The position numbers and the translations under genes were made by a program. A stretch of 64,000 nt of DNA from Streptomyces exfoliatus (GTDB lineage: Bacteria > Actinomycetota > Actinomycetes > Streptomycetales > Streptomycetaceae): NCBI RefSeq assembly GCF_000725545.1, contig NZ_KL647056.1:62001-126000 (forward strand). The letters are read 5' to 3'. Position 1 is the stretch's first letter; every line of letters begins with the position of its first letter. This document shows positions 16,458 through 25,395 of this stretch, in pieces. The notes below the pieces were generated by a model. The model had not been told where the DNA came from. It saw only the letters and a program-made list of their open reading frames with translations, and ran no database searches.

Positions 16458-18866
16458 CTACGTCGGGAACCTGCGGCTCACCCAGTGCCATGACAGTTCG
16501 AGCAGCATGCCTCCCGCGGCCGCGATGACCACCGCCGCCCACGGCATCGTCGTGCCCACCAGTTTCAGGGCGAAGAAGTCCTGGAGCCAGGGGATGATCA
16601 GGACCAGGAGGAAGGCGCCTCCCATCGTGGCGACCAGGGTGAGGCGCCACCACGTGTAGGGGCGGGCGATGATCGCCAGGACCCACATCGAGACCAGGAA
16701 CAGGGTGAGCGTGGCCGCGCTGGTCTCCGCCTCCAGGGCGCCCGCGCCGCTGTAGTGGTGGCGGGCCAGGAGGTACGTGGTGAAGGTGGCCGCCGCCGCG
16801 ATGACGCCGCCGGGGATCGCGTACCGCATCACCCGGCGTACGAAGTTCGGCTTCGCCCGTTCCTTGTTGGGGGCGAGCGCGAGGAAGAAGGCCGGCACGC
16901 CGATCGTGAGGGTGGAGAGGAGCGTGAGGTGGCGGGGGAGGAAGGGGTACTCCACCTGGGAGACCACCACCAGGACCGCCAGGAGGACCGAGTAGACGGT
17001 CTTGGTGAGGAAGAGGGTCGCGACCCGCGTGATGTTGCCGATGACCCGGCGGCCCTCCGCCACCACCGACGGGAGGGTCGCGAAGCTGTTGTTCAGCAAC
17101 ACGATCTGGGCCACGGCCCTTGTCGCCTCCGAGCCCGAGCCCATCGACACGCCGATGTCGGCGTCCTTCAGGGCCAGGACGTCGTTGACGCCGTCGCCCG
17201 TCATGGCGACCGTGTGGCCGTGGGACTGGAGCGCCGCCACCATGTCCCGCTTCTGCTGCGGGGTGACCCGGCCGAAGATCGCGTTCTCGTCGAGGACCTT
17301 CGCCATTTCCTCCCGGTCGGTGGGGAGGGTGCGGGCGTCCACGGTGTTCGCCGCGCCGGCCATCTCGAGTTTTCCGGCCACCGCGCCGACCGAGATCGCG
17401 TTGTCGCCCGAGATGACCTTCGTGGCGACGTTCTGTTCGGCGAAGTAGGCGAGGGTGTCGGCCGCGTCAGGACGTAGGCGCTGTTCCAGGACGACGAGGG
17501 CCGTCGGGTGGGCGTCGTTGGCCACCTCGGGGGAGTCGAGGTCGTGGGGCGTGCTCGCGAGGAGCAGGACCCGCAGGCCCTGCTCGTTGAGGTGGTCGAT
17601 CTCCTGGAGCGTCGGGTCGGCCGCCTTGAGCAGTACGTCGGGGGCGCCCAGGAGCCACGTGGAGTTCTCGCCGTCGCCCTCGCTGAACGCGGCGCCGCTG
17701 TACTTGCGCGCCGAGGAGAACGGCAGCGCCTCCGTGCACCGCCACTCCACCGTGTCCGGGTAGGCGTCGATGATGGCCTGGAGCGAGGCGTTCGGGCGCG
17801 GGTCGGATTCGCCGAGCGCGCCGAGGACCTTCCGTACGTACGTCTCGTCGCTGCCGTTCAGCGGGCGGAGTTCCGTGACGTCCATGCCGCCCTCGGTCAG
17901 CGTGCCCGTCTTGTCCAGGCAGACGACGTCGACGCGGGCGAGCCCTTCGATGGCGGGGAGCTCCTGCACCAGGCACTGCTTGCGGCCAAGGCGTACGACT
18001 CCGATCGCGAAGGCGACCGAGGTGAGCAGGACGAGGCCCTCGGGGATCATCGGGACGATGCCGCCGACCGTGCGGGCGATCGAGTTCTTGAGGTCGTTGT
18101 CCTTGACGACGAGCTGGCTGATGATCAGCCCGATCGCGGTCGGGACCATCATCCACGTCACGTACTTGAGGATCGTGGAGATGCCGCTGCGCAGTTCGGA
18201 GTGGACCAGGGTGAAGCGGGAGGCCTCTTCGGCGAGCTGGGCCGCGTACGCCTCGCGGCCGACCTTGGTGGCCGTGAAGGCGCCGCCGCCCGCGACGACG
18301 AACGAGCCGGACATCATCGGGTCGCCGGGTTTCTTCACCACCGGGTCGGCCTCGCCGGTGAGGAGGGACTCGTCGATCTCCAGGCTGTCGGCCTCGGCGA
18401 CCTCGCCGTCGACGACGACCTTGTCGCCCGGACCGAGTTCGATGAGGTCGCCGAGGACGATCTCGGAGGTGGAGAGTTCGGCGGTGACGCCGTCCCGCCG
18501 GACGGTCGGTTTGGCCTCGCCGATGACGGCGAGTCCGTCGAGGGTCTTCTTGGCGCGGAGTTCCTGGATGATGCCGATGCCGGTGTTGGCGATGATCACG
18601 AAGCCGAAGAGGCTGTCCTGGATCGGCGCGACGATCAGCATGATCACCCAGAGCACGCCGATGATCGCGTTGAAGCGGGTGAAGACGTTGGCGCGGACGA
18701 TGTCGGTGGTCGAGCGGGAGCTCCGTACCGGTACGTCGTTGACCTCGCCGCGCGCGACGCGTTCGGCGACCTCGGCCGAGGTGAGTCCGGCGGCGCGGTG
18801 CACGACGGGTGGTCCGGGCGCCTCGGTCTCGCTGCCGTCCGTGTCGATCTTCGCCCGCTGAGTCAT
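16458..18866 (-). CDS. P-type cation ATPase (CtpE-like)
   Basis: 802-residue HAD-IC P-type ATPase: actuator loop LLTGEADPV, transmembrane M4 motif IPEGLVLL, phosphorylation site DKTGTLTEGG, nucleotide-binding KVISGDN, and hinge AMTGDGVNDVLALKDADIGVSMGSGSEATR. About ten membrane segments. It has no N-terminal heavy-metal domain. The MIPEGL motif and layout match mycobacterial CtpE, reported as a calcium transporter, so Ca2+ is the likeliest substrate, though this rests on similarity. The inward repeat CCACCGG/CCGGTGG (16424-16454) just after the stop might act as terminator. Confidence 0.92.
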   Translation of the reverse strand: MTQRAKIDTDGSETEAPGPPVVHRAAGLTSAEVAERVARGEVNDVPVRSSRSTTDIVRANVFTRFNAIIGVLWVIMLIVAPIQDSLFGFVIIANTGIGIIQELRAKKTLDGLAVIGEAKPTVRRDGVTAELSTSEIVLGDLIELGPGDKVVVDGEVAEADSLEIDESLLTGEADPVVKKPGDPMMSGSFVVAGGGAFTATKVGREAYAAQLAEEASRFTLVHSELRSGISTILKYVTWMMVPTAIGLIISQLVVKDNDLKNSIARTVGGIVPMIPEGLVLLTSVAFAIGVVRLGRKQCLVQELPAIEGLARVDVVCLDKTGTLTEGGMDVTELRPLNGSDETYVRKVLGALGESDPRPNASLQAIIDAYPDTVEWRCTEALPFSSARKYSGAAFSEGDGENSTWLLGAPDVLLKAADPTLQEIDHLNEQGLRVLLLASTPHDLDSPEVANDAHPTALVVLEQRLRPDAADTLAYFAEQNVATKVISGDNAISVGAVAGKLEMAGAANTVDARTLPTDREEMAKVLDENAIFGRVTPQQKRDMVAALQSHGHTVAMTGDGVNDVLALKDADIGVSMGSGSEATRAVAQIVLLNNSFATLPSVVAEGRRVIGNITRVATLFLTKTVYSVLLAVLVVVSQVEYPFLPRHLTLLSTLTIGVPAFFLALAPNKERAKPNFVRRVMRYAIPGGVIAAAATFTTYLLARHHYSGAGALEAETSAATLTLFLVSMWVLAIIARPYTWWRLTLVATMGGAFLLVLIIPWLQDFFALKLVGTTMPWAAVVIAAAGGMLLELSWHWVSRRFPT

Positions 18867-18987
18867 GTTTTCGACGGTACGACCGGAACCGGGCGTTCAC
18901 CTGCCGAGCAGGGCGAAGATCCGACCAGGGGAGGAGGGGAATGGTCCTGTGGTGCTACGGAACCAGGGCCTGTGCCAAGCGGCAGGC

Positions 18988-19275
18988 CTACGCGCCCGGT
19001 GTCGCCCCGGGGGTGGAACCCGCCGCCTTCGCCGCCTCGTGCCGCTTGATCGCCGCGTCCCGCTTCCGTACGTACCAGATGCCGATCAGGCCGAGTCCCG
19101 CGCCGGCCAGGCAGGTCCACACCCACCAGGTGAGGTCCCGGTCGTCGAACCAGCCGTAGAACGGGACCTGGACGAGGAAGAGGACGAACCAGAGGATCGT
19201 GCCGCCGGTGATGGTGGCGACGACGGGCCCTTCGAGGGGCTCGGGTGCCTCGTGCTTCGGTGTCCACTTCGCCAT
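18988..19275 (-). CDS. DUF2530 membrane protein
   Basis: 95 residues with two transmembrane helices (TGGTILWFVLFLVQVPFY and WWVWTCLAGAGLGLIGIWYV) and a basic tail (RKRDAAIKRHEAAK), matching the DUF2530 family. Function unknown. Located between the P-type ATPase and, divergently, the purine permease; in the family it commonly neighbours an NCS2 permease. Confidence 0.85.
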   Translation of the reverse strand: MAKWTPKHEAPEPLEGPVVATITGGTILWFVLFLVQVPFYGWFDDRDLTWWVWTCLAGAGLGLIGIWYVRKRDAAIKRHEAAKAAGSTPGATPGA

Positions 19276-19390
19276 GCGCCCAGTCTAGGTGGCGGGGGAA
19301 CGGGGCCGGTGGGGGAGCGCACCTCACGAGGTCTACGCGCGGAGATAGACGCTCGCTCATTCATGTGTTCATACTGAAACGGTTTGCCTC

Positions 19391-19418
19391 TGGCGGGTTT
19401 CCTTCGTATGAACCGCCA
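19391..19418 (+). promoter_or_regulatory. Possible hairpin in the permease leader
   Basis: TGGCGGGTT...AACCGCCA can pair over 8 bases with one bulged G, about 35 bases upstream of the permease ATG, and is followed by a run of A. It could be a leader structure or an operator; it is not a standard terminator and I see no purine riboswitch core. Confidence 0.3.
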
Positions 19419-19452
19419 AAAAAGGAACTTCTCCGAAGAGGACCCCACCCCC

Positions 19453-20898
19453 ATGAGCACCACGGCCCCCGCCAAGGCCACGTCCCCCGAGGGCCCCGGA
19501 GCCCCCGCCTCGGGACTCGACCGCTACTTCAGGATCTCCGAGCGCGGCTCGACCGTCGCCCGCGAGGTCCGGGGCGGCTTCGCCACCTTCTTCGCGATGG
19601 CCTACATCATCGTGCTGAACCCGATCATCCTCGGCAGCGCCAAGGACATGTACGGGAACCAGCTCGACAGCGGCCAGCTCGTCACCGCCACCGTCCTCAC
19701 GGCGGCGTTCTCCACCCTCCTCATGGGCGTCATCGGCAACGTCCCGATCGCCCTCGCCGCCGGCCTCGGCGTCAACACGGTCGTCGCGCTCCAGCTCGCG
19801 CCGAAGATGTCCTGGCCGGACGCCATGGGCATGGTCGTCCTCGCCGGCGTCGTCGTGATGCTGCTCGTCGCGACCGGCCTGCGCGAGCGCGTCATGAACG
19901 CGGTCCCGGTCGGCCTGCGCAAGGGCATCGCGATCGGCATCGGCCTCTTCATCATGCTGATCGGCCTCGTCGACTCGGGCTTCGTCTCCCGCATCCCCGA
20001 CGCCGCGCACACCACCGTCCCGCTCCAGCTCGGCGCCGACGGCCACCTCACCGGCTGGCCGGTCCTGGTCTTCGTCCTGGGCACGCTGCTCACCCTCGCC
20101 CTGATCATCCGCAAGGTGCCGGGCGCGATCCTCATCTCGATCGTCGTCATGACGATCGTGGCGATGGTGATCAACGCGGTCGCGACCATCCCGTCCTGGG
20201 GTCTGACCACCCCGGAGTGGCCGGGCAACCCGGTCGCGTCGCCCGACTTCGGTCTGGTCGGCGAGGTCAGCCTCTTCGGCGGCTTCGAGAAGGTCGGCTA
20301 CCTGACCGGCGTCCTCTTCGTCTTCACCGTGCTGCTGTCCTGCTTCTTCGACGCCATGGGCACGATCCTCGGCGTCGGCGACGAGGCCAAGCTGATCGAC
20401 AAGGACGGCAACTTCCCCGGCATCAACAAGGTGCTGCTCGTGGACGGTCTGGCCGTCGCCTCCGGCGGCGCGACCTCCTCCTCGGCCACCACCTGCTTCG
20501 TGGAGTCCACGGCGGGTGTCGGCGAGGGCGCGCGCACGGGTCTCGCGTCGGTCGTGACCGGTGGTCTGTTCTCGGTGGCGCTGTTCCTCACGCCGCTGGC
20601 GACGATGGTCCCGTCCCAGGCGGCGACGCCCGCGCTGCTCGCGGTCGGCTTCCTGATCCTGGCCGGTTCGGTCAAGGACATCGACTGGAGCGACTTCACC
20701 ATCGCGGTGCCGGCGTTCCTGGCCATGGTGATGATGCCGTTCACGTACTCGATCACGAACGGCATCGGCATCGGCTTCATCGCGTTCAGCGTGCTGCGGC
20801 TCGCGGCCGGCCGGGGCCGTGAGGTCCCGGCGGCCATGTACGTCGTGTCGGCGGTCTTCGTCTTCTACTACGCGATGCCGGCACTCGGCCTCACGTGA
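19453..20898 (+). CDS. NCS2-family guanine/hypoxanthine permease
   Basis: 481-residue AzgA/GhxP-type nucleobase permease with 12-14 predicted membrane segments. Family markers are GGFATFFAMAYIIVLNPIIL, IALAAGLGVNTVVA, the conserved FFDAMGTILGVGDEA and TSSSATTCFVESTAGVGEGARTG (substrate-site NxxxS/E region). It would import purines with protons. ATG 19453 is chosen; an in-frame ATG at 19408 would add 15 residues but is not followed by family-like sequence. Its last 31 bases overlap the convergent ribbon-helix-helix gene. Confidence 0.93.
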   Translation: MSTTAPAKATSPEGPGAPASGLDRYFRISERGSTVAREVRGGFATFFAMAYIIVLNPIILGSAKDMYGNQLDSGQLVTATVLTAAFSTLLMGVIGNVPIALAAGLGVNTVVALQLAPKMSWPDAMGMVVLAGVVVMLLVATGLRERVMNAVPVGLRKGIAIGIGLFIMLIGLVDSGFVSRIPDAAHTTVPLQLGADGHLTGWPVLVFVLGTLLTLALIIRKVPGAILISIVVMTIVAMVINAVATIPSWGLTTPEWPGNPVASPDFGLVGEVSLFGGFEKVGYLTGVLFVFTVLLSCFFDAMGTILGVGDEAKLIDKDGNFPGINKVLLVDGLAVASGGATSSSATTCFVESTAGVGEGARTGLASVVTGGLFSVALFLTPLATMVPSQAATPALLAVGFLILAGSVKDIDWSDFTIAVPAFLAMVMMPFTYSITNGIGIGFIAFSVLRLAAGRGREVPAAMYVVSAVFVFYYAMPALGLT

Positions 20899-21122
20899 TC
20901 CCGGGGCGCGTCGGCCACCGGTTCCGTGCCGGTGGCCGTGTCGGCCGCCCCGTAGAACTTCTCCGTCTCGTCGACGGCGGTCTTGAACCGTTCGTCGAAA
21001 TCCTCGCGAATGAGCGTCCGGGCGACATAGTCCTGGACGCTCATTCCTCTTTTCGCGGCGTGGCTTCTGAGCCGGTCGAGCAGCTCACCGTCGATGCGCA
21101 GGCTGAGCACTGTCGATCCCAT
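20868..21122 (-). CDS. Ribbon-helix-helix (CopG/Arc-like) small protein
   Basis: 84 residues: TVLSLRIDGELLDRLRSHAAKRGMSVQDYVARTLI is a typical MetJ/Arc/CopG fold (beta strand followed by two helices), followed by a polar tail. Likely a DNA-binding repressor; antitoxins have this fold, but no toxin gene is adjacent. The 3' end overlaps the permease gene by 31 bases on the opposite strand. Confidence 0.75.
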   Translation of the reverse strand: MGSTVLSLRIDGELLDRLRSHAAKRGMSVQDYVARTLIREDFDERFKTAVDETEKFYGAADTATGTEPVADAPRDHVRPSAGIA

Positions 21123-21308
21123 GCCGTTCAGGGTCGGGGCAGCCGGGGCCTCTTTGCGTCACTTTCTGGATCCGGCTCACTCGTTTGGGTGATACATGGA
21201 TGCCGAAGCGTGACCTTCTCGCGTCGTTGTTGCCGGAGGTGCGCGCGTGTATGGCTGTGATCCGTGCGACGTTGACGCATTCCGGTTGGTATTTAGCGAG
21301 GGTAATGA

Positions 21309-21319
21309 GTTAGGCTAAC
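21309..21319. promoter_or_regulatory. Palindrome immediately upstream of the marR start
   Basis: GTTAG-G-CTAAC ends 5 bases before the MarR ATG at 21324. It overlaps the expected -10/start region and is a plausible autoregulatory operator. Confidence 0.4.
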
Positions 21320-21323
21320 GAAC

Positions 21324-21767
21324 ATGCCTGACCTGTCCCACGGCACCGCCGATGACGCTGCGGCCGTGAACGCGCTCCGCTCCTCCGTCATGCGACTGGG
21401 CCGACGCCTCAAGCACCAGCGCGTCGACGAGTCGCTGAGCCCCACCGAGATGTCGGTACTCGGCACCCTCGCGCTCTGCGGCACCGCCACCCCCGGCGAG
21501 CTCGCCCGCAAGGAGCACGTCCAGCCGCCGTCGATGACCCGCATCGTCGCGCTGCTCGAAGCCAAGGGACTGGTCCGGCTGGAGCCGCACCCCGACGACC
21601 GCCGGCAGAAGGTGGTCAGCCCGACCGAGCAGGCCGAGGCCATGCTCGAAGAGTCCCGCCGCAAGCGGAACGCCTGGCTGGCCTCCCTCGCCGAGGGCCT
21701 GGACGAGGACGAATGGGCCAAGCTGCGCGCGGCCGCCCCCGTCCTGGAGAAGCTCGCCCATCTGTAG
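21324..21767 (+). CDS. MarR-family regulator
   Basis: 147 residues of winged-helix MarR fold: LKHQRVDESLSPTEMSVLGTLALCGTATPGELARKEHVQPPSMTRIVALLEAKGLVRLEPHPDDRRQKVV contains the recognition helix and the DDRR wing. It lies 27 bases ahead of an MFS exporter gene on the same strand and presumably controls it and itself. No Shine-Dalgarno precedes the ATG, so the mRNA may be leaderless. Confidence 0.92.
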   Translation: MPDLSHGTADDAAAVNALRSSVMRLGRRLKHQRVDESLSPTEMSVLGTLALCGTATPGELARKEHVQPPSMTRIVALLEAKGLVRLEPHPDDRRQKVVSPTEQAEAMLEESRRKRNAWLASLAEGLDEDEWAKLRAAAPVLEKLAHL

Positions 21768-21794
21768 ACCCGCAGCCGAGGAGGCGAACGCACT

Positions 21795-23132
21795 TTGAGT
21801 ACGGGACCCGGAGCAGACTCCGCACCCGTCCACAAACCCACCCTCAAGACCCGTGGGCGGGGGGAAACCTTCTCCTCGCTCCGTATCCGCAACTACCGGC
21901 TGTTCTTCACCGGAGCCATCGTCTCCAACACCGGTACGTGGATGGCCCGCATCACCCAGGACTGGCTGGTCCTGAGCCTCACCGGCTCGGCCGCCGCCGT
22001 CGGCATCACCACGGCCCTGCAGTTCCTGCCGATGCTGCTCTTCGGCCTGTACGGCGGTGTCATAGCCGACCGCTACCCGAAACGGCTCCTGCTGCTCTTC
22101 AGCCAGGCCGCCCTCGGCATCTGCGGCCTCGCGCTCGCCGTCCTCACCCTCTCCGGCCACATCCAGGTCTGGCACGTCTACCTGATCGCCTTCCTCCTCG
22201 GCATGGTGACCGTCGTCGACAACCCGGCCAGGCAGGCCTACGTCGCCGAGATGGTCGGCCCGGACCAGCTCCGTAACGCCGTGTCGCTCAACTCGGCGAA
22301 CTTCCAGTCCGCGCGGCTCGTCGGCCCCGCCGTCGCCGGCGTCCTCATCGCCGGAGTCGGCAGCGGGTGGGCCTTCCTCCTCAACGGACTGTCCTTCCTC
22401 GCCCCCCTCGTCAGCCTCCTGCTGATGCGGACGAGCGAACTCCACAAGGTGGAGCGCGCCCCGCGCGGCAAGGGCCAGCTCCGCGAGGGCCTGCGGTACG
22501 TGGCCGGGCGGCCCGACCTGATCTGGCCGATCGTCCTCGTCGGCTTCATCGGCACCTTCGGGTTCAACTTCCCGATCTGGCTCACCGCCTTCTCCGGCGA
22601 CGTCTTCCACGTCGGCGCCGGTACGTACGGCTTCCTCAACACCCTCATGGCGGCCGGCTCGCTCGTGGGCGCCCTCGCGGCGGCCCGGCGCGGCTCCACC
22701 CGGCTGCGGATGCTGGTCCTCGCGGTCGGCGTCTTCGGCGTCCTGGAGATCGCGGCGGCCCTGTCGCCGACGTTCTGGCTCTTCGCGCTGCTGCTCGTGC
22801 CGATCGGCATGATCGGCCTCACGGTCAACATCACCGCCAACTCGGCCGTCACGATGGCGACCGACCCGGCCATGCGGGGCCGCGTGATGAGCCTCTACAT
22901 GATGGTCTTCGCCGGTGGCACGCCGATCGGCGCGCCGCTCCTCGGCTGGGTCACCGACACGTACGGCGCGCGCGTCGGCTTCGCCACGGGCGGTGTGATC
23001 TCGCTTGCCGCGGCGGTCGTCGTCGGCCTGGTGCTCGCGAAGATCGGCGGCCTCAAGGTCGCGATGGCCTGGCGCCACGGGCACCCGCAGGTGCGGTTCG
23101 TGGCGCGCGAACGGCTGGCCACCGCGGCGTAG
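21795..23132 (+). CDS. MFS exporter (EntS/MFS_3-like)
   Basis: 445 residues with about twelve membrane segments; SNTGTWMARITQDWLVLSLTGSAAAVGITTALQFLPMLLFGLYGGVIADRYPKR is the MFS_3 N-terminal signature. The start codon is a rare TTG, supported by GAGGAGG (21778-21784). Co-transcribed with the MarR gene, which suggests inducible drug or metabolite export. Substrate unknown. Confidence 0.92.
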   Translation: MSTGPGADSAPVHKPTLKTRGRGETFSSLRIRNYRLFFTGAIVSNTGTWMARITQDWLVLSLTGSAAAVGITTALQFLPMLLFGLYGGVIADRYPKRLLLLFSQAALGICGLALAVLTLSGHIQVWHVYLIAFLLGMVTVVDNPARQAYVAEMVGPDQLRNAVSLNSANFQSARLVGPAVAGVLIAGVGSGWAFLLNGLSFLAPLVSLLLMRTSELHKVERAPRGKGQLREGLRYVAGRPDLIWPIVLVGFIGTFGFNFPIWLTAFSGDVFHVGAGTYGFLNTLMAAGSLVGALAAARRGSTRLRMLVLAVGVFGVLEIAAALSPTFWLFALLLVPIGMIGLTVNITANSAVTMATDPAMRGRVMSLYMMVFAGGTPIGAPLLGWVTDTYGARVGFATGGVISLAAAVVVGLVLAKIGGLKVAMAWRHGHPQVRFVARERLATAA

Positions 23133-23325
23133 CCCTTGGGCGGGCGGCGGGCTGGTGTTCGGCGTGTGGGTGGCCCCCCCGCCGGGGCCGGGGCCTCCGC
23201 GGGGGGCACGAGACGACGTCGGCGTCCTTCCGGGGGACCGTCCGCCCCCGCGCCACCGGCACCGGCGTCCCTCCCCGACGGCTCGCTCGGCATCGACTGG
23301 GCCGGGGAGACGGGCGGGTGGACCG

Positions 23326-23541
23326 GTGACGAAGATCGGCGGCGGCTGGAACGTGTACGCCGACATCGTCGGCATCGGCGACGGCAACAAGGACGGCCGC
23401 CCCGACCTCTACGCCCGGACACCGGCGGGCGAGACCTACTTCTACCCCGGCACGGGCGACTACAACATCCCGTTCAAGCCCCGGTCCGCCACCCAGACCG
23501 GCGTCGCCCCCGCCGAGACGGCGTACAACCAGCTCTTCTGA
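23326..23541 (+). pseudogene. C-terminal remnant of an FG-GAP/VCBS-repeat secreted protein
   Basis: The last 71 codons read VTKIGGGWNVYADIVGIGDGNKDG... then DLYARTPAGETYFYPGTG, the calcium-binding FG-GAP unit seen in Streptomyces secreted proteins (compare the intact gene at 61922). The preceding stretch (about 23250-23325) has protein-like character in a different frame (LPDGSLGIDWAGETGGW), implying a frameshift near 23325, and no signal peptide or full repeat array remains. Confidence 0.6.
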
Positions 23542-23578
23542 GACCTGGTCCGGCCGGGTCTCCTGCCAGACTTGTCCC

Positions 23579-24175
23579 ATGAGGCTATTCGCCGGTGTCC
23601 TGCCGCCCCCGGAGCAGCTGGCCGAGCTCGCGCACGTCGTGGACCGGCTGCACCGGCTCCCGGGGGCGGACGGGCTGCGCTGGACCTCGCGGCCCGGGTG
23701 GCACCTCACGCTCGCCTTCATGGGCGAGGTCGACGAGGAGCTGCTGCCCGAGCTGAGCGTCCGGCTCGCCCGTGCCGCGCACCGCACGCCGCCGTTCCCG
23801 CTGCGGCTGCACGGCGGCGGGCACTTCGGGCGGAGGGCCCTGTGGACCGGGGTCGCCGGGGACCTGGACGAGCTGCGGCTGCTCGCCGAGCGCGCCGACG
23901 CCGCCGCGCGCAGGGCGGGGGTGCCGATGGACGAGCACCGCCGCTACCAGGGGCACCTGACGCTCGGGCGCGGGCGGACGGACGACGTGGACCTCCATCC
24001 GTTCCTCGACGAGCTCCACGCCTTCGAGGGCACGCGGTGGCAGGTGGGCGAGCTGGAGCTTGTCCGCTCGAACCTGCCGGTGAGCGGGGTGCCGGGCGAG
24101 CAGCCGCGGTACGAGAAGGTCGGCGGCTGGCCCCTCGAGGGAGCCGGGGGCGGGCGGGACGTCCGGGCGGGTTAA
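23579..24175 (+). CDS. thpR: RNA 2',3'-cyclic phosphodiesterase (2'-5' RNA ligase family)
   Basis: 198 residues with the two H-x-T motifs of the 2H phosphoesterase fold: WHLTLAF (His42) and QGHLTLGR. The N-terminus MRLFAGVLPPPEQ and the C-terminal LVRSNLP are also typical of ThpR. Members open 2',3'-cyclic phosphates and can ligate tRNA halves. Slightly extended Gly/Arg-rich C-terminus. ATG start, no strong ribosome site. Confidence 0.9.
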   Translation: MRLFAGVLPPPEQLAELAHVVDRLHRLPGADGLRWTSRPGWHLTLAFMGEVDEELLPELSVRLARAAHRTPPFPLRLHGGGHFGRRALWTGVAGDLDELRLLAERADAAARRAGVPMDEHRRYQGHLTLGRGRTDDVDLHPFLDELHAFEGTRWQVGELELVRSNLPVSGVPGEQPRYEKVGGWPLEGAGGGRDVRAG

Positions 24176-24184
24176 CCTCGAAGG

Positions 24185-24274
24185 GTGGATCCCAAGACCC
24201 GTAACCGAATCATGGCCGGCGTGCTCGTACTGATGTTCGCGATCATCGCGGTGGCATCCGTGGCAGGCCTGTAG
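24185..24274 (+). CDS. 29-residue single-helix membrane peptide
   Basis: GTG start 9 bases after thpR. The product begins VDPKTRNRIM, then a hydrophobic helix of about 18 residues (AGVLVLMFAIIAVASVAG) and ends at L29. Basic N-terminus then helix predicts an N-in single-pass membrane peptide. Codon third positions are G/C except in few cases. Too short for domain assignment, but start, charge bias and clean stop make it a credible small gene. Confidence 0.55.
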   Translation: MDPKTRNRIMAGVLVLMFAIIAVASVAGL

Positions 24275-24362
24275 GGCCTGTCCTGGCGCCGCGGGCGCGC
24301 GCCTGCCACTCCGTGGGAACCCCCTTGCTTCGAGCGCACTCGAAGCAGTTGGCTTGACGTCC

Positions 24363-25352
24363 ATGGAGTACACACAGCTCGGACGCACCGGACTCAAGGT
24401 CAGCCGACTCGTCCTCGGGACGATGAACTTCGGACCGCAGACGGACGAAGCCACCAGCCACGCCATCATGGACGCGGCGCTGGACGCGGGGCTCAACTTC
24501 TTCGACACCGCCAATGTGTACGGCTGGGCCGAGAACAAGGGGCGGACGGAGTCGATCATCGGCTCCTGGTTCGCGCAGGGCGACGGCCGTCGCGACAGGA
24601 CCGTCCTCGCCACCAAGGTCTACGGCAACATGGGCCCCGACGGCGAGGCCTGGCCCAACCACGACAAGCTGTCGGCGCTGAACATCCGCCGCGCCGTGGA
24701 GGCCAGCCTCAAGCGCCTCGGCACCGACTACATCGACGTCTACCAGTTCCACCACATCGACCGGTCGACCCCCTTCGACGAGATCTGGCAGGCCGTCGAC
24801 GTCCTGATCCAGCAGGGCAAGGTCCTCTACGCCGGTTCCTCCAACTTCCCCGGCTACAAGATCGCCCAGGCCAACGAGACCGCCGCCCGGCGCGGTTCCG
24901 TCGGCCTCGTCAGCGAGCAGTGCCTCTACAACCTGTACGAGCGGCGCGCCGAGATGGAGGTGATCCCGGCCGCGCAGGAGTACGGCCTCGGGGTCATCCC
25001 CTGGTCGCCGCTGCACGGCGGTCTGCTCGGCGGCGTCCTGAAGAAGGAGACCGAGGGCAAGCGGCGCACGGAGGGCCGCGCGGCGGCCACGCTGGCCGAC
25101 CCGGCGGTGCGGACGCAGTTCCAGGCGTACGAGGACCTGCTCGACAAGCACGGCCTGGAGCCGGGCGAGACGGCCCTCGCGTGGCTGCTCACCCGGCCGG
25201 GCGTGACGGGGCCGATCGTCGGCCCGCGGACGCCCGAGCAGCTGACGAGCGCGCTGCGCGCCCTGGAGGTGGAGCTGAGCGAGGAGCTGCTCGCCTCCCT
25301 GGACGAGATCTTCCCGGGCCCGGGCCCGTCCCCGGAGGCCTTCGCCTGGTGA
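24363..25352 (+). CDS. Aldo/keto reductase
   Basis: 329-residue (alpha/beta)8 NADPH oxidoreductase. Catalytic tetrad is visible: Asp in FFDTANVYG, Tyr in NVYG, Lys in LATKVYG, His in QFHHID. Also GSSNFPGYKIAQAN and the C-terminal VIPGxx-like GPIVGPRTPEQLTSAL cofactor motif. Resembles the AKR class related to YajO/general stress Gsp69. ATG 24363 fits the MEYTQLGRTGLKVS family start. It stands alone; substrate unknown. Confidence 0.92.
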   Translation: MEYTQLGRTGLKVSRLVLGTMNFGPQTDEATSHAIMDAALDAGLNFFDTANVYGWAENKGRTESIIGSWFAQGDGRRDRTVLATKVYGNMGPDGEAWPNHDKLSALNIRRAVEASLKRLGTDYIDVYQFHHIDRSTPFDEIWQAVDVLIQQGKVLYAGSSNFPGYKIAQANETAARRGSVGLVSEQCLYNLYERRAEMEVIPAAQEYGLGVIPWSPLHGGLLGGVLKKETEGKRRTEGRAAATLADPAVRTQFQAYEDLLDKHGLEPGETALAWLLTRPGVTGPIVGPRTPEQLTSALRALEVELSEELLASLDEIFPGPGPSPEAFAW

Positions 25353-25395
25353 TCCCTAGGGGGCGCCAGGGGGCGTCACCCGTAAGGACCATGCC

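Noticed and set aside
19360..19452. Purine riboswitch before the NCS2 permease
   Set aside because: I find no conserved three-way-junction core; only a short imperfect hairpin.
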